DNA from: Hydnum rufescens UP504
Taxonomy: Eukaryota; Basidiomycota; Agaricomycetes; Cantharellales; Hydnaceae
DNA: 64,000 bases
Assembly: GCA_014904985.1 (NCBI GenBank)
Contig: MU128924.1
Span: 252,036 to 316,035 of the forward strand
Direction: 5' to 3'
A program made the translations under genes and the position numbers. A model generated the notes under the pieces. That model saw only the letters and a program-made list of their open reading frames with translations. It had not been told where the DNA came from and ran no database searches. Below, in pieces: positions 44,207 to 56,295 of this stretch (position 1 is its first letter; each line of letters opens with the position of its first letter).

Positions 44207-44254
44207 GGACAAGATATCCCTCCAGGAGGTGCAGGGAGAGGGGGGGAGGAGAAG

Positions 44255-44509
44255 ATGGGTGATAGTGAAGTGAAAAATAATCAGATAGACACACAAAGGG
44301 ATCGACCAGAAAGAGGGGATCAAGGTGCATCCAACAAGCATAAAGGTTTTGAAATCCGTCCAGATGTGAGCCCAGGGGAGTTGATTGATTCAAGCTGTTC
44401 TGGAAGGATGACAGCCACCATGAGTAGCCCAAAGCCAACAGGGGGAAAACAAAAGGGATATCACTGGGGATGCACCCCAAAGGAAATAAAAGACACTTTT
44501 TCAAAATGA
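44255..44509 (+). CDS. Small hydrophilic protein in left palindrome arm, 84 aa
   Basis: ATG at 44255, stop at 44507-44509. The product is very hydrophilic: 'MGDSEVKNNQIDTQRDRPER', then 'PTGGKQKGYHWGCTPKEIKD'. It sits about 50 bp after the L2 LTR end, where the leader or gag start of a retroelement would be. I see no zinc knuckle or other known motif. The mirror copy lies at 47444-47190 on the minus strand and differs by one residue (T to A). Confidence 0.3.
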   Translation: MGDSEVKNNQIDTQRDRPERGDQGASNKHKGFEIRPDVSPGELIDSSCSGRMTATMSSPKPTGGKQKGYHWGCTPKEIKDTFSK

Positions 44510-47189
44510 AAAGCCACTACACAAGGTGTAGCCTGGCATTCTGCTCAAAGTGTGGATAAGACCCCAAAAAGGGAGAGAAAGGAAGAGTGAAACTACAGGG
44601 GACCCCATAGAATAAAAGACCCCCACTGAATGGAAAGCCATGACACTAAGTGTAGCCTGACATTCAGCTTGAAGCCTTGAAGTGAAGAGGAAGGTGGCCA
44701 GCAAAAAGAAAGAAACCAAGGGGAAGGAAACCAAGAACAAGTGAGGGGTGCCCCAGAAAAGACAAAGCCCACTCCTGCTGAATGGAAAGCCACAACACTA
44801 GGTGTAGCCCAACATTCAGCTCAAAGTGAGGTGATGTTGAAAAACACTGGCAATTGCTGGGGGACTCAGCACCAGCAATTGCTGGCATTCACTAAGTGCC
44901 CAAGTGCTGTGCAAAACCAAGCCACAAACCTTATATACTGCTGTAATATGGTTACATATGCTTTCATCCTCTGTCCCCCTATCTATTTGGTATGGGTAAT
45001 GTGCCAAAAGTGGCCTAATTCATTTCCTTTGAGGTATTGAATTACAAGTACTGCTAAAAAATAACATCTTGGTAGGTGACTCTGAAACTTAGGATGTGAC
45101 TAGGGATTATTTAGGTGAAACCATATCAAAATTTCAGCCAAATCTGTCCAGTAGTTATTGAGATACAAAGTACACATGTTTTGACATTGAAAATGGATTT
45201 ACTGCCCTTACAGATCAGGTAAAGACTTGAAAATTTGCATGTGACAGGGCACCATGGTGAATAAATCACATCCTGAATATCAGCCTATTCATTTCACTTT
45301 TATGCATTCAACTGCCTTGGCAAGCAACAAGGGAACAACAACCTACCATGAATGTGAACCACTCCATATCAGACCTAAACTAGGTGGAATAGGCTTAAAT
45401 TATTGCAACAATGACTATATCCAAAAATGGAATGAATTGGATGTGTGGAAGTGGCTGAACTTGAGGGGGGGGGGATCAAAAGTGAATTACATAGGATGTA
45501 GAGCAGAGCAGCCTCTGACATTATGCTGCTAGTAAAATAGGTATATGGGAAGTACACATGCAATATATGAGTCTAAGTGGACTCCATTTAGGCACTGTTT
45601 CACAGTCCTCCTCCCAAAATAACACTTTCCCCCCCAGAGCCTTCCACCTGTTCAATTGCCTTGAAAGTCCACACTTGGATCATCCAAATACATTCACAAC
45701 ACCCCTTCAAGTTTCAGAATGATGGGCCTAATATCTGAGTTTCCATAATATGTTTGAGTTCCACCAAAATACATCCTCCAGCTGAGACATTTCCACAGCT
45801 CCAATCACTCTGATTTTTTGTAGGTCACAGCTGGCCACCATTTGAGGCTCATCCTCAAATGGTGGCCAGCTGTGACCTACAAAAAATCAGAGTGATTGGA
45901 GCTGTGGAAATGTCTCAGCTGGAGGATGTATTTTGGTGGAACTCAACATATTATGGAAACTCAGATATTAGGCCCATCATTCTGAAACTTGAAGGGGTGT
46001 TGTGAATGTATTTGGATGATCCAAGTGTGGACTTTCAAGGCAATTGAACAGGTGGAAGGCTCTGGGGGGGAAAGTGTTATTTTGGGAGGAGGACTGTGAA
46101 ACAGTGCCTAAATGGAGTCCACTTAGACTCATATATTGCATGTGTACTTCCCATATACCTATTTTACTAGCAGCATAATGTCAGAGGCTGCTCTGCTCTA
46201 CATCCTATGTAATTCACTTTTGATCCCCCCCCCCTCAAGTTCAGCCACTTCCACACATCCAATTCATTCCATTTTTGGATATAGTCATTGTTGCAATAAT
46301 TTAAGCCTATTCCACCTAGTTTAGGTCTGATATGGAGTGGTTCACATTCATGGTAGGTTGTTGTTCCCTTGTTGCTTGCCAAGGCAGTTGAATGCATAAA
46401 AGTGAAATGAATAGGCTGATATTCAGGATGTGATTTATTCACCATGGTGCCCTGTCACATGCAAATTTTCAAGTCTTTACCTGATCTGTAAGGGCAGTAA
46501 ATCCATTTTCAATGTCAAAACATGTGTACTTTGTATCTCAATAACTACTGGACAGATTTGGCTGAAATTTTGATATGGTTTCACCTAAATAATCCCTAGT
46601 CACATCCTAAGTTTCAGAGTCACCTACCAAGATGTTATTTTTTAGCAGTACTTGTAATTCAATACCTCAAAGGAAATGAATTAGGCCACTTTTGGCACAT
46701 TACCCATACCAAATAGATAGGGGGACAGAGGATGAAAGCATATGTAACCATATTACAGCAGTATATAAGGTTTGTGGCTTGGTTTTGCACAGCACTTGGG
46801 CACTTAGTGAATGCCAGCAATTGCTGGTGCTGAGTCCCCCAGCAATTGCCAGTGTTTTTCAACATCACCTCACTTTGAGCTGAATGTTGGGCTACACCTA
46901 GTGTTGTGGCTTTCCATTCAGCAGGAGTGGGCTTTGTCTTTTCTGGGGCACCCCTCACTTGTTCTTGGTTTCCTTCCCCTTGGTTTCTTTCTTTTTGCTG
47001 GCCACCTTCCTCTTCACTTCAAGGCTTCAAGCTGAATGTCAGGCTACACTTAGTGTCATGGCTTTCCATTCAGTGGGGGTCTTTTATTCTATGGGGTCCC
47101 CTGTAGTTTCACTCTTCCTTTCTCTCCCTTTTTGGGGTCTTATCCACACTTTGAGCAGAATGCCAGGCTACACCTTGTGTAGTGGCTTT

Positions 47190-47444
47190 TCATTTTGAAA
47201 AAGTGTCTTTTATTTCCTTTGGGGTGCATCCCCAGTGATATCCCTTTTGTTTTCCCCCTGTTGGCTTTGGGCTACTCATGGTGGCTGTCATCCTTCCAGA
47301 ACAGCTTGAATCAATCAACTCCCCTGGGCTCACATCTGGACGGATTTCAAAACCTTTATGCTTGTTGGATGCACCTTGATCCCCTCTTTCTGGTCGATCC
47401 CTTTGTGCGTCTATCTGATTATTTTTCACTTCACTATCACCCAT
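47190..47444 (-). CDS. Mirror copy of the 84 aa protein in right palindrome arm
   Basis: Same 84-residue frame as at 44255-44509, with Ala instead of Thr at residue 13 ('NNQIDAQRD'). It depends on the palindrome being real. Confidence 0.3.
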   Translation of the reverse strand: MGDSEVKNNQIDAQRDRPERGDQGASNKHKGFEIRPDVSPGELIDSSCSGRMTATMSSPKPTGGKQKGYHWGCTPKEIKDTFSK

Positions 47445-47494
47445 CTTCTCCTCCCCCCCTCTCCCTGCACCTCCTGGAGGGATATCTTGTCTGC

Positions 47495-48055
47495 TGTAGA
47501 AGAGACCTAATAGGCTTTATTTGTTTTGGTCAGTTAAAATGTTATAAGATGTTTGTTTAGAATGCGTTAGATGAGGACAGATCAGTTTTGATGGGTTATG
47601 TGCTACTCAGCTGTTGTTTTGTACTAGTTTTTGTTGTTGGTTTGACTTTAGGACTTGAACACAAGACTCCAAGATAGATGCTCAGCACAAGATTTGAACA
47701 CAGGACCTTCAGATACTCCAAATGCAGATAGCAAGACACCAAGATTCAAACACAAGACCTTCAGACACTTCCAAGACACTTCAAGACACAACTGCAAGAC
47801 TCAAGATTTGAACACATGACTTCAAGAATGGATGTCTAGCAACTCCTACTCTGAGGGTTCTACAACTATCCACTACTCTTCACACGACTAAGCAAGACTG
47901 ACACACTCTGATTCTCTTATTCCCTTTTATACTCTTCTCCTTGTTTGAGATACTATTATTCTCTCTACTAATGGGTACTTGGATACTAGGGTACAATGAT
48001 CCTCAGGGAGCACTTTGATCCTTGGAGGGGACTCCTCTTCAGATGCTCCTCTACA
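47495..48055 (-). repeat. LTR related to L1
   Basis: Starts TGTAGAAGAG and ends GCTCCTCTACA, with matching inverted tips, 561 bp. Part of it ('TCTAGCAACTCCTACTCTGA') is clearly related to the L1 LTR at 543-573, in the same orientation. It carries several copies of 'CAAGATTTGAACACA'-like text. It abuts the right end of the palindrome. Sequence 48056-48373 next to it is CT-rich and holds no gene. Confidence 0.55.
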
Positions 48056-48373
48056 CTAAATCCCCCCCTCTCTTTATACCTTTCTGAACCCTCCACTTAC
48101 CAATCCCCTTACTCACCCTTTAGTCATGCTCACTAATTGCCTTACCAATTGTCTTACTCATCTCCCTCCTTACTAACCCCTTGCTAGATCACCTGCCTTT
48201 AAGTCATGTGCCAAAATGTGGACTTCCTTAGTATAAGTGGTTATACTTCTTTTCCAGAGTTCAATGCTGGTAAGATGCAGATTTTCTTGAAGGGCTTAAA
48301 CCAAGGGGCTTTTGAGGCCAGAGCATTTTCTCTTCTACACTGCTCATTCTGTTTTTGCGCTTGTTCTCTTTGT

Positions 48374-49043
48374 CTAGACTCCCTCTTTCCAACGCATCCA
48401 CTCACGAGTCATTTGGAGCACTTTTGGCTCCATTATGATGAGTGCTCTCCTCCTCCCCCACTCAACACCTTGTATGGGTAAATCCTGGCCATTTGTGGTG
48501 TTTTTGGACTTGGGCTTGCGACTCAGGTACTCTTCAAGCTTTCCCTTGATCTTTTCATTGTAGTAGAGCTGTGAGTATACTTGGTCACTGTGCAAATGCT
48601 TTGGTTTTGGAACCACAAGCCTTGTTCTGAGTCAAGCTGCCATTGCCATAGGATCTGTGGTCATCTCCATCAATTTTGTTGATGGACAGGATTTCTGCTT
48701 GGAATTCCATTGCCACCTGAACCATCACCATATCACCTAAGGCCAATTAGCTGATTTACCTCAAGGCCACACTAGTAAGCATGCACCTCCTTCTTGTTAT
48801 GGATCAATTTTTCCTTGGCATTCAATCCTCTTGAGTCTCTGGCTCAATATATGTGGAATTGGGGGATGGTTTGTCTTTATCACCTAAACTCCAGTGGTAC
48901 TTCTGAAAGTAGTCATGGAAAAATTTGTGAAAAAAATCATCCCTTGCTTTCTGTCCAAGTTGGTGAGACCAAAAGTATTCCTTGCTGTAGCTGTCCATGA
49001 AGGCTTTATGACTAGTCAAAGTGGCCCAGGCCTGCAGAGGCAT
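48374..49043 (-). pseudogene. Fragment of a multi-copy agaricomycete hypothetical protein
   Basis: On the minus strand, 49043-48822 contains 'KARDDFFHKFFHDYFQKYHW' followed by an acidic stretch and, one frame over, 'LNAKEKLIHNKK'. The segment 48616-48374 continues with a lysine-rich part. The pattern of an aromatic F-x-x-F-F-x-x-Y-F-x-x-Y-x-W block, then 'ExxLxAKE', is one I associate with abundant hypothetical proteins in mushroom genomes that travel with transposons. Frame changes show it is broken. Function is not known to me. Confidence 0.35.
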
Positions 49044-49319
49044 TTCGATAGATCACGAATGTGGGAGGAGTTGGGATGAGGAGAAGAAGACAACTTGCTT
49101 GCATGCACACCAGATTATCGGCACAACAGGTACAATACCCCTCCCATGATGAAACAAGATGTCAATGGTGCCCACAACGGCAGGAGCAATGGAGTCCCCC
49201 TATCTGTGAGTCCTTCACATGCATATTAAAACTATAAATGTGTTAACCACTTTTGAGGTCATTCTGGATATCATTGACAATCATTCGGCATCATTCCATT
49301 GTGGGTGAGCCCCCTCAAA

Positions 49320-50114
49320 GCTCTTGACACCCTTCGTGACATTATCACCTCTAAACTTAAGAAGGTCGAGGACTTAAACTCTTTCATCAGTGAATCGGGA
49401 GAATTTGACCTTGCAAAATGAAATTCCCAGCAATCTCAATCTCAAGTTTGTATTCACCCCAGAGAAGGGTTGCCCATGGATAAGCACTTGAAGACATAAA
49501 GAAGAGCCCTCCAAAGACCCAGAGGCAGCATTCAGTTCACAGGTTACTACAACATCCTGTCCTGTAACTAAGCCATTCATTATCTAGAAGTCTGTCTCAG
49601 ATTGAATCCAAAAACCGTCAGTTGTGGCTGCAGGGTTCCAGCAGATATCCATCTGCAGTTTCCTAACCACCCAAGGACCCCTGGGAGCTTTAGGTGAACC
49701 AGTCATGTCCTGTCCCCACACGATGTGCACCTCATGAGCCAGAATCCAACAGATGCTCTCACTTCCAAGAAGCCATCTTGCAAGTTGCAAGCACCTTACC
49801 CCATGAAAACCACACTGGTGAGCACATTGACAACCACAGCACAGTCTGCCACGAATGCTATCCGTTATATTCCCCATACAGACACCAAGATTGGAGCCGA
49901 AGTCAACACCCTATTGGAGGTCATCAAGAGGATCAACAGTGTCAGTGCAGACTTATACTGTGTCAGTGAACTGCCATTATCCATCTCACATTACTTACTC
50001 CCTTGGTATAATTTAGAAGGAGGTGGGGGACGAAAAGACACTGGCACAGCTGGAAGATCTTTCAGGCACATTGTGGCATCGCCTGTCCATCATTCATCGC
50101 CTTCAGGATTGTGA
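49320..50114 (+). other. Unassigned region with one protein-like frame
   Basis: The plus-strand frame 49725-50114 (129 codons) has a normal composition, including 'PHTDTKIGAEVNTLLEVIKR'. It ends 10 bp before the L3 LTR. I do not recognise it. Minus-strand frames at 49374-49877 overlap it and are weaker. Bases 49080-49320 show nothing clear. Confidence 0.25.
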
Positions 50115-50123
50115 CAAAGAAGT

Positions 50124-50665
50124 TGTAATATAGTGTATTACGTAATTAAGTTAGGACTCAAAAGTCATGTATATACAGCAGTTGCTGAGATGAATCAAGT
50201 TAACCTTTGCCTGGATCTTCGTCACCTAGTGAGAAACCGTGAATATCTGTCTCTACTCTGCTTCCATCTGCCTAGCTGGTTGGCCTGTCTAGCAGCCATC
50301 AATACTAGCCCTTTCCCTGGCTTTGGGACTGCACCTTTGGACCCTAGCTGGGAAAGCAGTGAGTAGGATAGCCCTTTCCTCTCACTGACCCCCCACTCTC
50401 TCTTTAGTTAGTGACTGTGCCACTTGGCCAGTCACTACTTTATGCCTTTCATCATGACTTCCCTTCCTTCACATCCTTTTCTCCTGTGTCCAGGGCAAAG
50501 CCAGTGCTTAGCCCTGTTTGCAGCTTCCCCACCTGAAGCCAGTGCTAAGGGTGGTGTGATTACCCCTTCTCCTCTTCTCCCTATTCCTACTCCCTCCCCT
50601 GTCAACTCCACTTTGTCCAAGTATGACAGCAGGTGCCCTCCTGAACTGGGAGGCACTTTGTTACA
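50124..50665 (+). repeat. L3 LTR, plus orientation
   Basis: 542 bp from TGTAATATAG to CTTTGTTACA. It is repeated in reverse at 53631-54162. The match stops at exactly these points, which defines the LTR ends. Confidence 0.75.
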
Positions 50666-52046
50666 CTGGTTCCCTCTAGCCGACAAAGTGGTTGAACCAA
50701 CACTCTCCCCTCCATCCACTTCCTCTTCTGTCTACTCTATCAGGAAGTGGAGGCCTAGCCAGCCCAGGAGTGCTCCCCTCTCCTTCTCTGCACCATCCCA
50801 GGAGACTGTCATCTACCATCCCACAACCTGCGAGTGTACCTCCATCCCTTCCCACCTCTGCTCTCCACACCAGTTCCTGGAGATCCTCAGGCATCTAGAT
50901 CAGCCTAGGGATGAGTACTCTTCCTTCTCCTCAGGGCCTCCCCTCACAACATATCAGTTCCTTGTCACCTGGGCCAGCCCCATACCCAGGGAGTGCCCCT
51001 CCTCTTACTTCCTATTTGATGAGGACCTGGGTGGATGGTATATGGATAGAAGGTTGATGGTTGCTGTGCAGCTGGCTTTAGAGAAGCTCCAGGCTGTCAT
51101 TAGGGATACTCTAGCCCTTGTATCCACAGATGGCCCTGGATTCCTAATAGATCCTCATTTGGAATTATCTGAGAAGCTATGGAGGGCTAGAGATCTAAGG
51201 GAACTAAGGACAGCTGACAAGCTGCTCAAGCTTTGAGTCCAGCTGGCCTTTGCCCATCTTGAGAAGCTGGAGAGGCTGCATAAGGGTCTCAGTTGGGCTT
51301 CTCCCTTGGTCCCCAAGAGCCCTTTCTTCCTCCCCTTGGAGCCCTGTGGAAGTCTACAGGTGGCCTGGAAAGCCCCAGCTCAGGAACCTTCACCCAAGAG
51401 CAGACTATGGCCCCTCATTTTGGTACAAGGTGGCAAGCAGCTAGGGACTACTCCCAGTGGAGGAACTCCTAAGCCACCTGGACCAGCAAGAAGGCTCCCT
51501 GGACCACCAATTCCTCCAGCAGGTCTCCCCCTCCCTCATCTGCAGCCCCTGTGTGCAAGGATTCCCCCTCCCATCATCAATATCATCCAGGAATCCACAC
51601 AGCTGCTGGATCTAGGAGGACAGCCATCCCCTTCTCTTCCTCACCCCCAGTCATTTGGGAACCTCACTATTCTGCCTTGTCACCATTCTCCACAGAATAC
51701 CCCTAACAGAGGCTCCCCCATGACCCCAAGCACAAGTGGATTGGATGAGTATTGCAGGCCTAGTGGTCATGCTCCCCTCATCCCTTTCCAATATGGCCTT
51801 TCTCATTCCCCTTCCTGGAAATGGCCTCTAATTGCCCCAGGAGTGCATCCAGAATGTGCCCCTGCACCTCATGATCACCAGCAGGGCCTTGTCTGGACAA
51901 TCTGGCAAGAATTACCAGCCCGGCAGGTGCATGACCCTGGGGGCCCTGAAATCCATTCCCCCTTCTCCCAGTTCATGCATGAATCCCCTGCATATCCCCT
52001 TGCCTTTATACTTGATTGGAAACCCCCAATTGTGGCCTTCCAATAG
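50424..52046 (+). pseudogene. Unrecognised Gag-like or passenger frame with one stop
   Basis: One reading frame runs from 50424 (inside the L3 LTR) to 52046, interrupted only by TGA at 51234-51236. The middle has a helical, charged segment ('MDRRLMVAVQLALEKLQAVI', 'WRARDLRELRTADKLLKL') that continues after the stop with 'LAFAHLEKLERLHKGLSWA'. The C-terminal 250 residues are proline-rich. Position directly after an LTR suggests Gag of a basidiomycete LTR element or a non-autonomous relative. I see no zinc knuckle, protease or RT. The stop could derive from CGA by deamination. Confidence 0.35.
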
Positions 52047-52244
52047 CCCACTTTCAAGATAATTGGCTGGATATTGTTGGAGGACTCATCATTTCACTGG
52101 ACTTCCCTGCACCCCCTCCTCTTCCCCTTGTACATTGGCACAAACTCCTCCCTTCACATTCATGTACATTCAATGGAAATATACAGTCTATCCCTTTCCC
52201 ACAAGCCCAAGCTTGGCCAAACCCTTGAGGAGCTTGTATCCAGG

Positions 52245-52590
52245 CCTGGATCATGTGATTCTGGAAGCAAATGCGGCAATTTCCGCATGTTCCATGAACA
52301 TGCTCATACAAGGTCTGGATCATGTGATTCCGAAGCAAATGCGGCAATTTCACATGTTCCATGAACATGCTCATACAAGGTCTGGATCATGTGATTCCAG
52401 AAGCAAATGTCGGCAATTTCCACATGTTCCATGAACATGCTTGTACAAGGTCTGGATCATGTGATTCCATGGAAGCAAATGCAGGCAATTTCCGCATGTT
52501 CCATGAACATGCTCGTACAAGGTCTGGATCACATGATTCCAGAAGCAAATGTGGCAATTTCTGCATGTTCCATGAACATGCTCATACTTG
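52245..52590 (+). repeat. 61 bp minisatellite, about five copies
   Basis: Units contain 'GGTCTGGATCATGTGATTCC', then 'GCAAATGCGGCAATTTC' and the palindrome GCATGTTCCATGAACATGC, then 'CATACAA'. Small differences occur between units. The reverse-complement form appears at 56296-56440. It sits at a fixed point of the L2 LTR, between 'GGCTTAACCAA' and 'GGTATTCCTCC' (read on the L2 strand). Confidence 0.85.
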
Positions 52591-53520
52591 GTTAAGCCAT
52601 ATTCCCCTATTCTGACTTGTTAATTGAATATCTCCTTCAGTTTTGAAGCTTTGACTTGATTTCTTTTTCATCATTTTTGCCTTAATCCCACCTTTCGCCG
52701 GTTACCATACATTTTTCGTGATGTATATTAAGTGCAGGAGATGCGAATTTCTATCGTCTTTCCCCCCATCTCAGTTGAAAAGGCTAGTTGAACTGCTACT
52801 GTGTTAGGGTAAATNNNNNNNNNNNNNNNNNNNNNNNNNGCGTTCTGTAATTTAGTCTCCCCATGGCTCATTTCACTTTTTACCTCCGCTTTTCTAATTA
52901 CTAAAGCAATTATGGTTCCGGCATCCTATGTCGATGGAGGGTACATCTAGGGCGACCAGTTACACCTTTCCCCAAGGGATTTTATTCAGTAGGAGAGGAG
53001 GAATACCTTGGTTAAGCCATATTCCCCTATTCTGACTTGTTAATTGAATATCTCCTTCAGTTTTGAAGCTTTTGACTTGATTTCTTTTTCATCATTTTTG
53101 CCTTAATCCCACCTTTCCGCCGGTTACCATAGCATTTTTCTGTGATGTATATTAAGTGCAGGAGATGCGAATTTCTATCGTCTTTCCCCCCATCTCCAGT
53201 TGAAAGCTAGTTGAACTGCTACTGGTGTTAGGGTAAATTCCACATCTCAAACCCAACTTATCACACTTTTGATAGATTCTCAAGAGGAGGACCTAGGGTG
53301 TGATTCCCTGATTCAACAACCCCTTCATTTATTGTCTGGATAGGCTCTGTCTATACAGGACAATTCTACCCATCCAAAGACCCTTCCTTCCCTCGGACCC
53401 TAACGTTCGTATTGGCCCCGTGATCCCCTTCTTAGTCCTCATTTCCATTTTGCGGACTGTAGCTGGATTCATCTTCCATTTCCCGCTTACAGCAGCAGTC
53501 TATGAGCAAAGCAAGTAAGC
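52591..53520 (-). repeat. L2 LTR fragments in reverse orientation, with duplicated segment and gap
   Basis: Reverse-oriented L2 sequence. The stretch 52591-52814 is repeated at 53011-53237, the first copy having extra one-base deletions. A 160 bp L2 piece (52840-53000) and an N gap lie between them. 53340-53510 matches the left part of L2 near 61900-62030 in reverse. The duplication is probably an assembly artefact. Confidence 0.6.
52815..52839. other. Assembly gap, 25 N
   Basis: Twenty-five N, the same length as the gap at 8244-8268. A fixed length suggests a placeholder rather than a measured gap. Confidence 0.98.
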
Positions 53521-53630
53521 AGTGAGGCATCATGCAGATTATTTTTAACAAAGCGATTGGCAAATGCACACAAAACTGATCCAATGCCATTTTAAGGTCC
53601 TGTGTGAACACATATACTTCTGTAACAAAG

Positions 53631-54162
53631 TGCCTCCCAGTTCAGGAGGGCACCTGTTGTCATACTTGGACAAAGTGGAGTTGACAGGGGAGGGAGTAGG
53701 AATAGGGAGAAGAGGAGAAGGGGTAATCACACCACCCTTAGCACTGGCTTCAGGTGGGGAAGCTGCAAACAGGGCTAAGCACTGGCTTTGCCCTGGACAC
53801 AGGAGAAAAGGATGTGAAGGAAGGGAAGTCATGATGAAAGGCATAAAGTAGTGACTGGCCAAGTGGCACAGTCACTAACTAAAGAGAGAGTGGGGGGTCA
53901 GTGAGAGGAAAGGGCTATCCTACTCACTGCTTTCCCAGCTAGGGTCCAAAGGTGCAGTCCCAAAGCCAGGGAAAGGGCTAGTATTGATGGCTACTAGACA
54001 GGCCAACCAGCTAGGCAGATAGAAGCAGAGTAGAGACAGATATTCATGGTTTCTCACTAGGTGACGAAGATCCGGGCAAAGGTTAACTTGATTTATCTCA
54101 GCAACTGCCGTATATACATGACTTTTGAGTCCTAACTTAATTACGTAATACACTATATTACA
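53631..54162 (-). repeat. L3 LTR, minus orientation
   Basis: 532 bp reverse copy of 50124-50665. Upstream on the minus strand is a G-rich run (CTGGGGGGCAC) directly before its TGTAATATAG start, in the place of a polypurine tract. So it is the 3' LTR of a minus-strand element whose inside lies at higher coordinates. Confidence 0.75.
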
Positions 54163-56285
54163 GTGCCCCCCAGTTTGGACTCCAAAAGTCTCAACTGAGC
54201 ACCTGGACATAAGGAAGGTGGATAAAGCAGAAAGAATGTGGGGATGTTAGACAAAAGCAAAGAAAAGACAGGATTCAATGAGAGTTTATAATCCAGCAGT
54301 GGGCTTTGAATTTTAAAACAATGAATCTTAGCCTTTGAATGGGGGAAGATGAAAAGAGGCAAAAGAAAGTGGTGAGGAAGATGGAGAGAAAAGGGGAGGG
54401 GAAGGCCAAGTGTTGTGGCCTTATCCAAATGTCTTCAAGCCTCTAAGATCCTTATAAACCATGGCTGCTGCCCCCCAGACTTGATGGCATTGGATAGCCA
54501 TGGATAGAACACCAAAGACTGGGTGGGTGGGTGGGCAAAGTCTTTGGTGGGACTAAGGATTACCATGCTGTGAAGTCCCACAGCCCATATGCAGAGGAAG
54601 GCTGGGTCAGGCAAGGCCTTAGGGAGGACTAGGCCACAGGGAAGGGTGAAGCCACAGGGAGGAAGGCCATGGCAAGGGGCAAGGCTGTAGCAGGAGGCCA
54701 GGCCATAGCAGGAGGCAAGGCCATAGTGAGAGGCCAGGCCATGGCAAGGGGCAAGGCCATGGCAAGAGGCCAGGCCATGGCAAAGGCAAGGCCACAAGGA
54801 GCAAGGCTATGCTAGGGGCCACATAGGTAGGCACCACATCCTGGCCAGGCAATAGGGATGGGTTGGGCCACAGGCAAGGCCAGGGAGGAGGGCCAAGATG
54901 CCATACAGGCTGGACTGCATAAGGGGGGTTAGGCTGCAGTCCATAGCCTGGGCTAGCTGTAGCATCAAGGGGGCTGGCCTGCCACTGTATCTGGTGGAGG
55001 TGGCTGTGGCCCTAGAAGCAGCTGTGCCTGACATAGTGATGGGCTGCAAGGGCCACAGTGGTACAGAGGTGGCAGCCACAGCCAAGGTGAGGCTCTGGCA
55101 AGGGCTAGTGCTGTGGCCATGGCCATGGCCACAGGAGAGGTCCCTGAGGCTGGGGCCACATTCCCTGAAGAGGCCCACACCTGGGAGATAGCTTCCATTC
55201 CTGGGAAGCTTGCCTATTGCAGGATGTCCCATCCTGCCTAAGTCTGCCTTACAGCCAGGGGCCTGTAGTTGTATTCCCATCCTGGAGGCACATAAAACAA
55301 TTCCTTCCTTTCCCTTGGCCCCTCATACTACTAGGTACCCCCTACTGCCCCCCATTTTTTTTGGTGTTGATTTCCTTCCACACCAAAAGAAATCTTTCCC
55401 AGAATATTTATCCATAAAGCTGGGATAGGGACATGTTTCTGGGGTTTGGTGGGTGAAATATGATTGGAAGGGGCACAATGGAGAGTAGGAGTTTTGGGCA
55501 TCCATTGGGGCCATTTGGGAGTGATTTTGAATAGGGGTAGACCTGGGAAAAGAGATCTGGAGGAGGGATTTTGAAATTCATGGACTGAAGCACTAGCTTG
55601 ACAGTCCAAGAATTGGGGATGGCCAGGTGGAAAAAAATAAGACAGGAAAAGACAGTCTTTCACCATGGGAATTAAAACCATGTAAATTGGGCCAAAATTG
55701 AGGAAGACATGGTGGAACTGGTGGGGAGTCCAATTGGGCCTAAAGTGAGGGAGGAATGTCCCACTATTCCACAATGGAAGCTCCAAATTCTAATATTAAG
55801 ATGAATTATGGAGGCTTTTGATCTGACACTTCCATGGGAATTTAAATCATCCAAATCCATTAGAAATTGAGGCAGATACAGGAAAATTGGCAGGGGGCTC
55901 TCCAATGTGCTTTGGTGAGGAGAAGAGTGCCTCTTTACTCCACAGTGGCTGGACCAAAATCTCCAAATAAATTGATGATGGAAGACCCAGATTTCATGTA
56001 TCCACAATATCTGAGATCACCCAAATGGCCATGAATTGAAGGAGATATGGGAGGACTAGTGCCAAAGGAGACCCATTTGGAGACACCACTGCCCAGTTCT
56101 CAATATTTGTCCCCTTGAGCTGGAATTAGGCCAAATGCAGAGTGGAAAGCATAGCTTTCTGTGGGATATATTCACATGGGAATGAGTAGGAAACTCAGGG
56201 AGAATTGAGTGAAGGAGTGGAGTGGCCTTAAAGGTTTGCCAGGATAGGACTCCTGAGTAGTGGTGTGCAAAACTTGATTCCAGAA
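54163..56285 (-). mobile_element. Internal region of the minus-strand L3 element, low complexity
   Basis: Upstream of the L3 3' LTR on the minus strand. The part 54640-54800 is an 18 bp-type repeat (AGGCCATGGCAAGGGGCA and variants) giving peptides like 'CHGLASCYGLA' in one frame. Frames at 54807-55280 and 55331-56007 are proline- and histidine-rich and not recognisable. No RT or integrase is visible, so this is a non-autonomous or heavily decayed element. Confidence 0.4.
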
Positions 56286-56295
56286 TTATGTCATC

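Larger units (their letters stand above)
44207..47491. repeat. 3.3 kb near-perfect palindrome
   Basis: Bases 44207-45847 recur as reverse complement at 45853-47491 around a 5 nt centre CTCAT. I noticed only a few differences in 1.64 kb, including a one-base change in a threonine/alanine codon and a T-run length change (45758 versus 45940 region). The left arm begins right at the end of an L2 LTR, so the arms look like the internal part of a retrotransposon. Such identity means either very recent inverted duplication, gene conversion, or a long read that turned back at its hairpin end. Confidence 0.85.
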
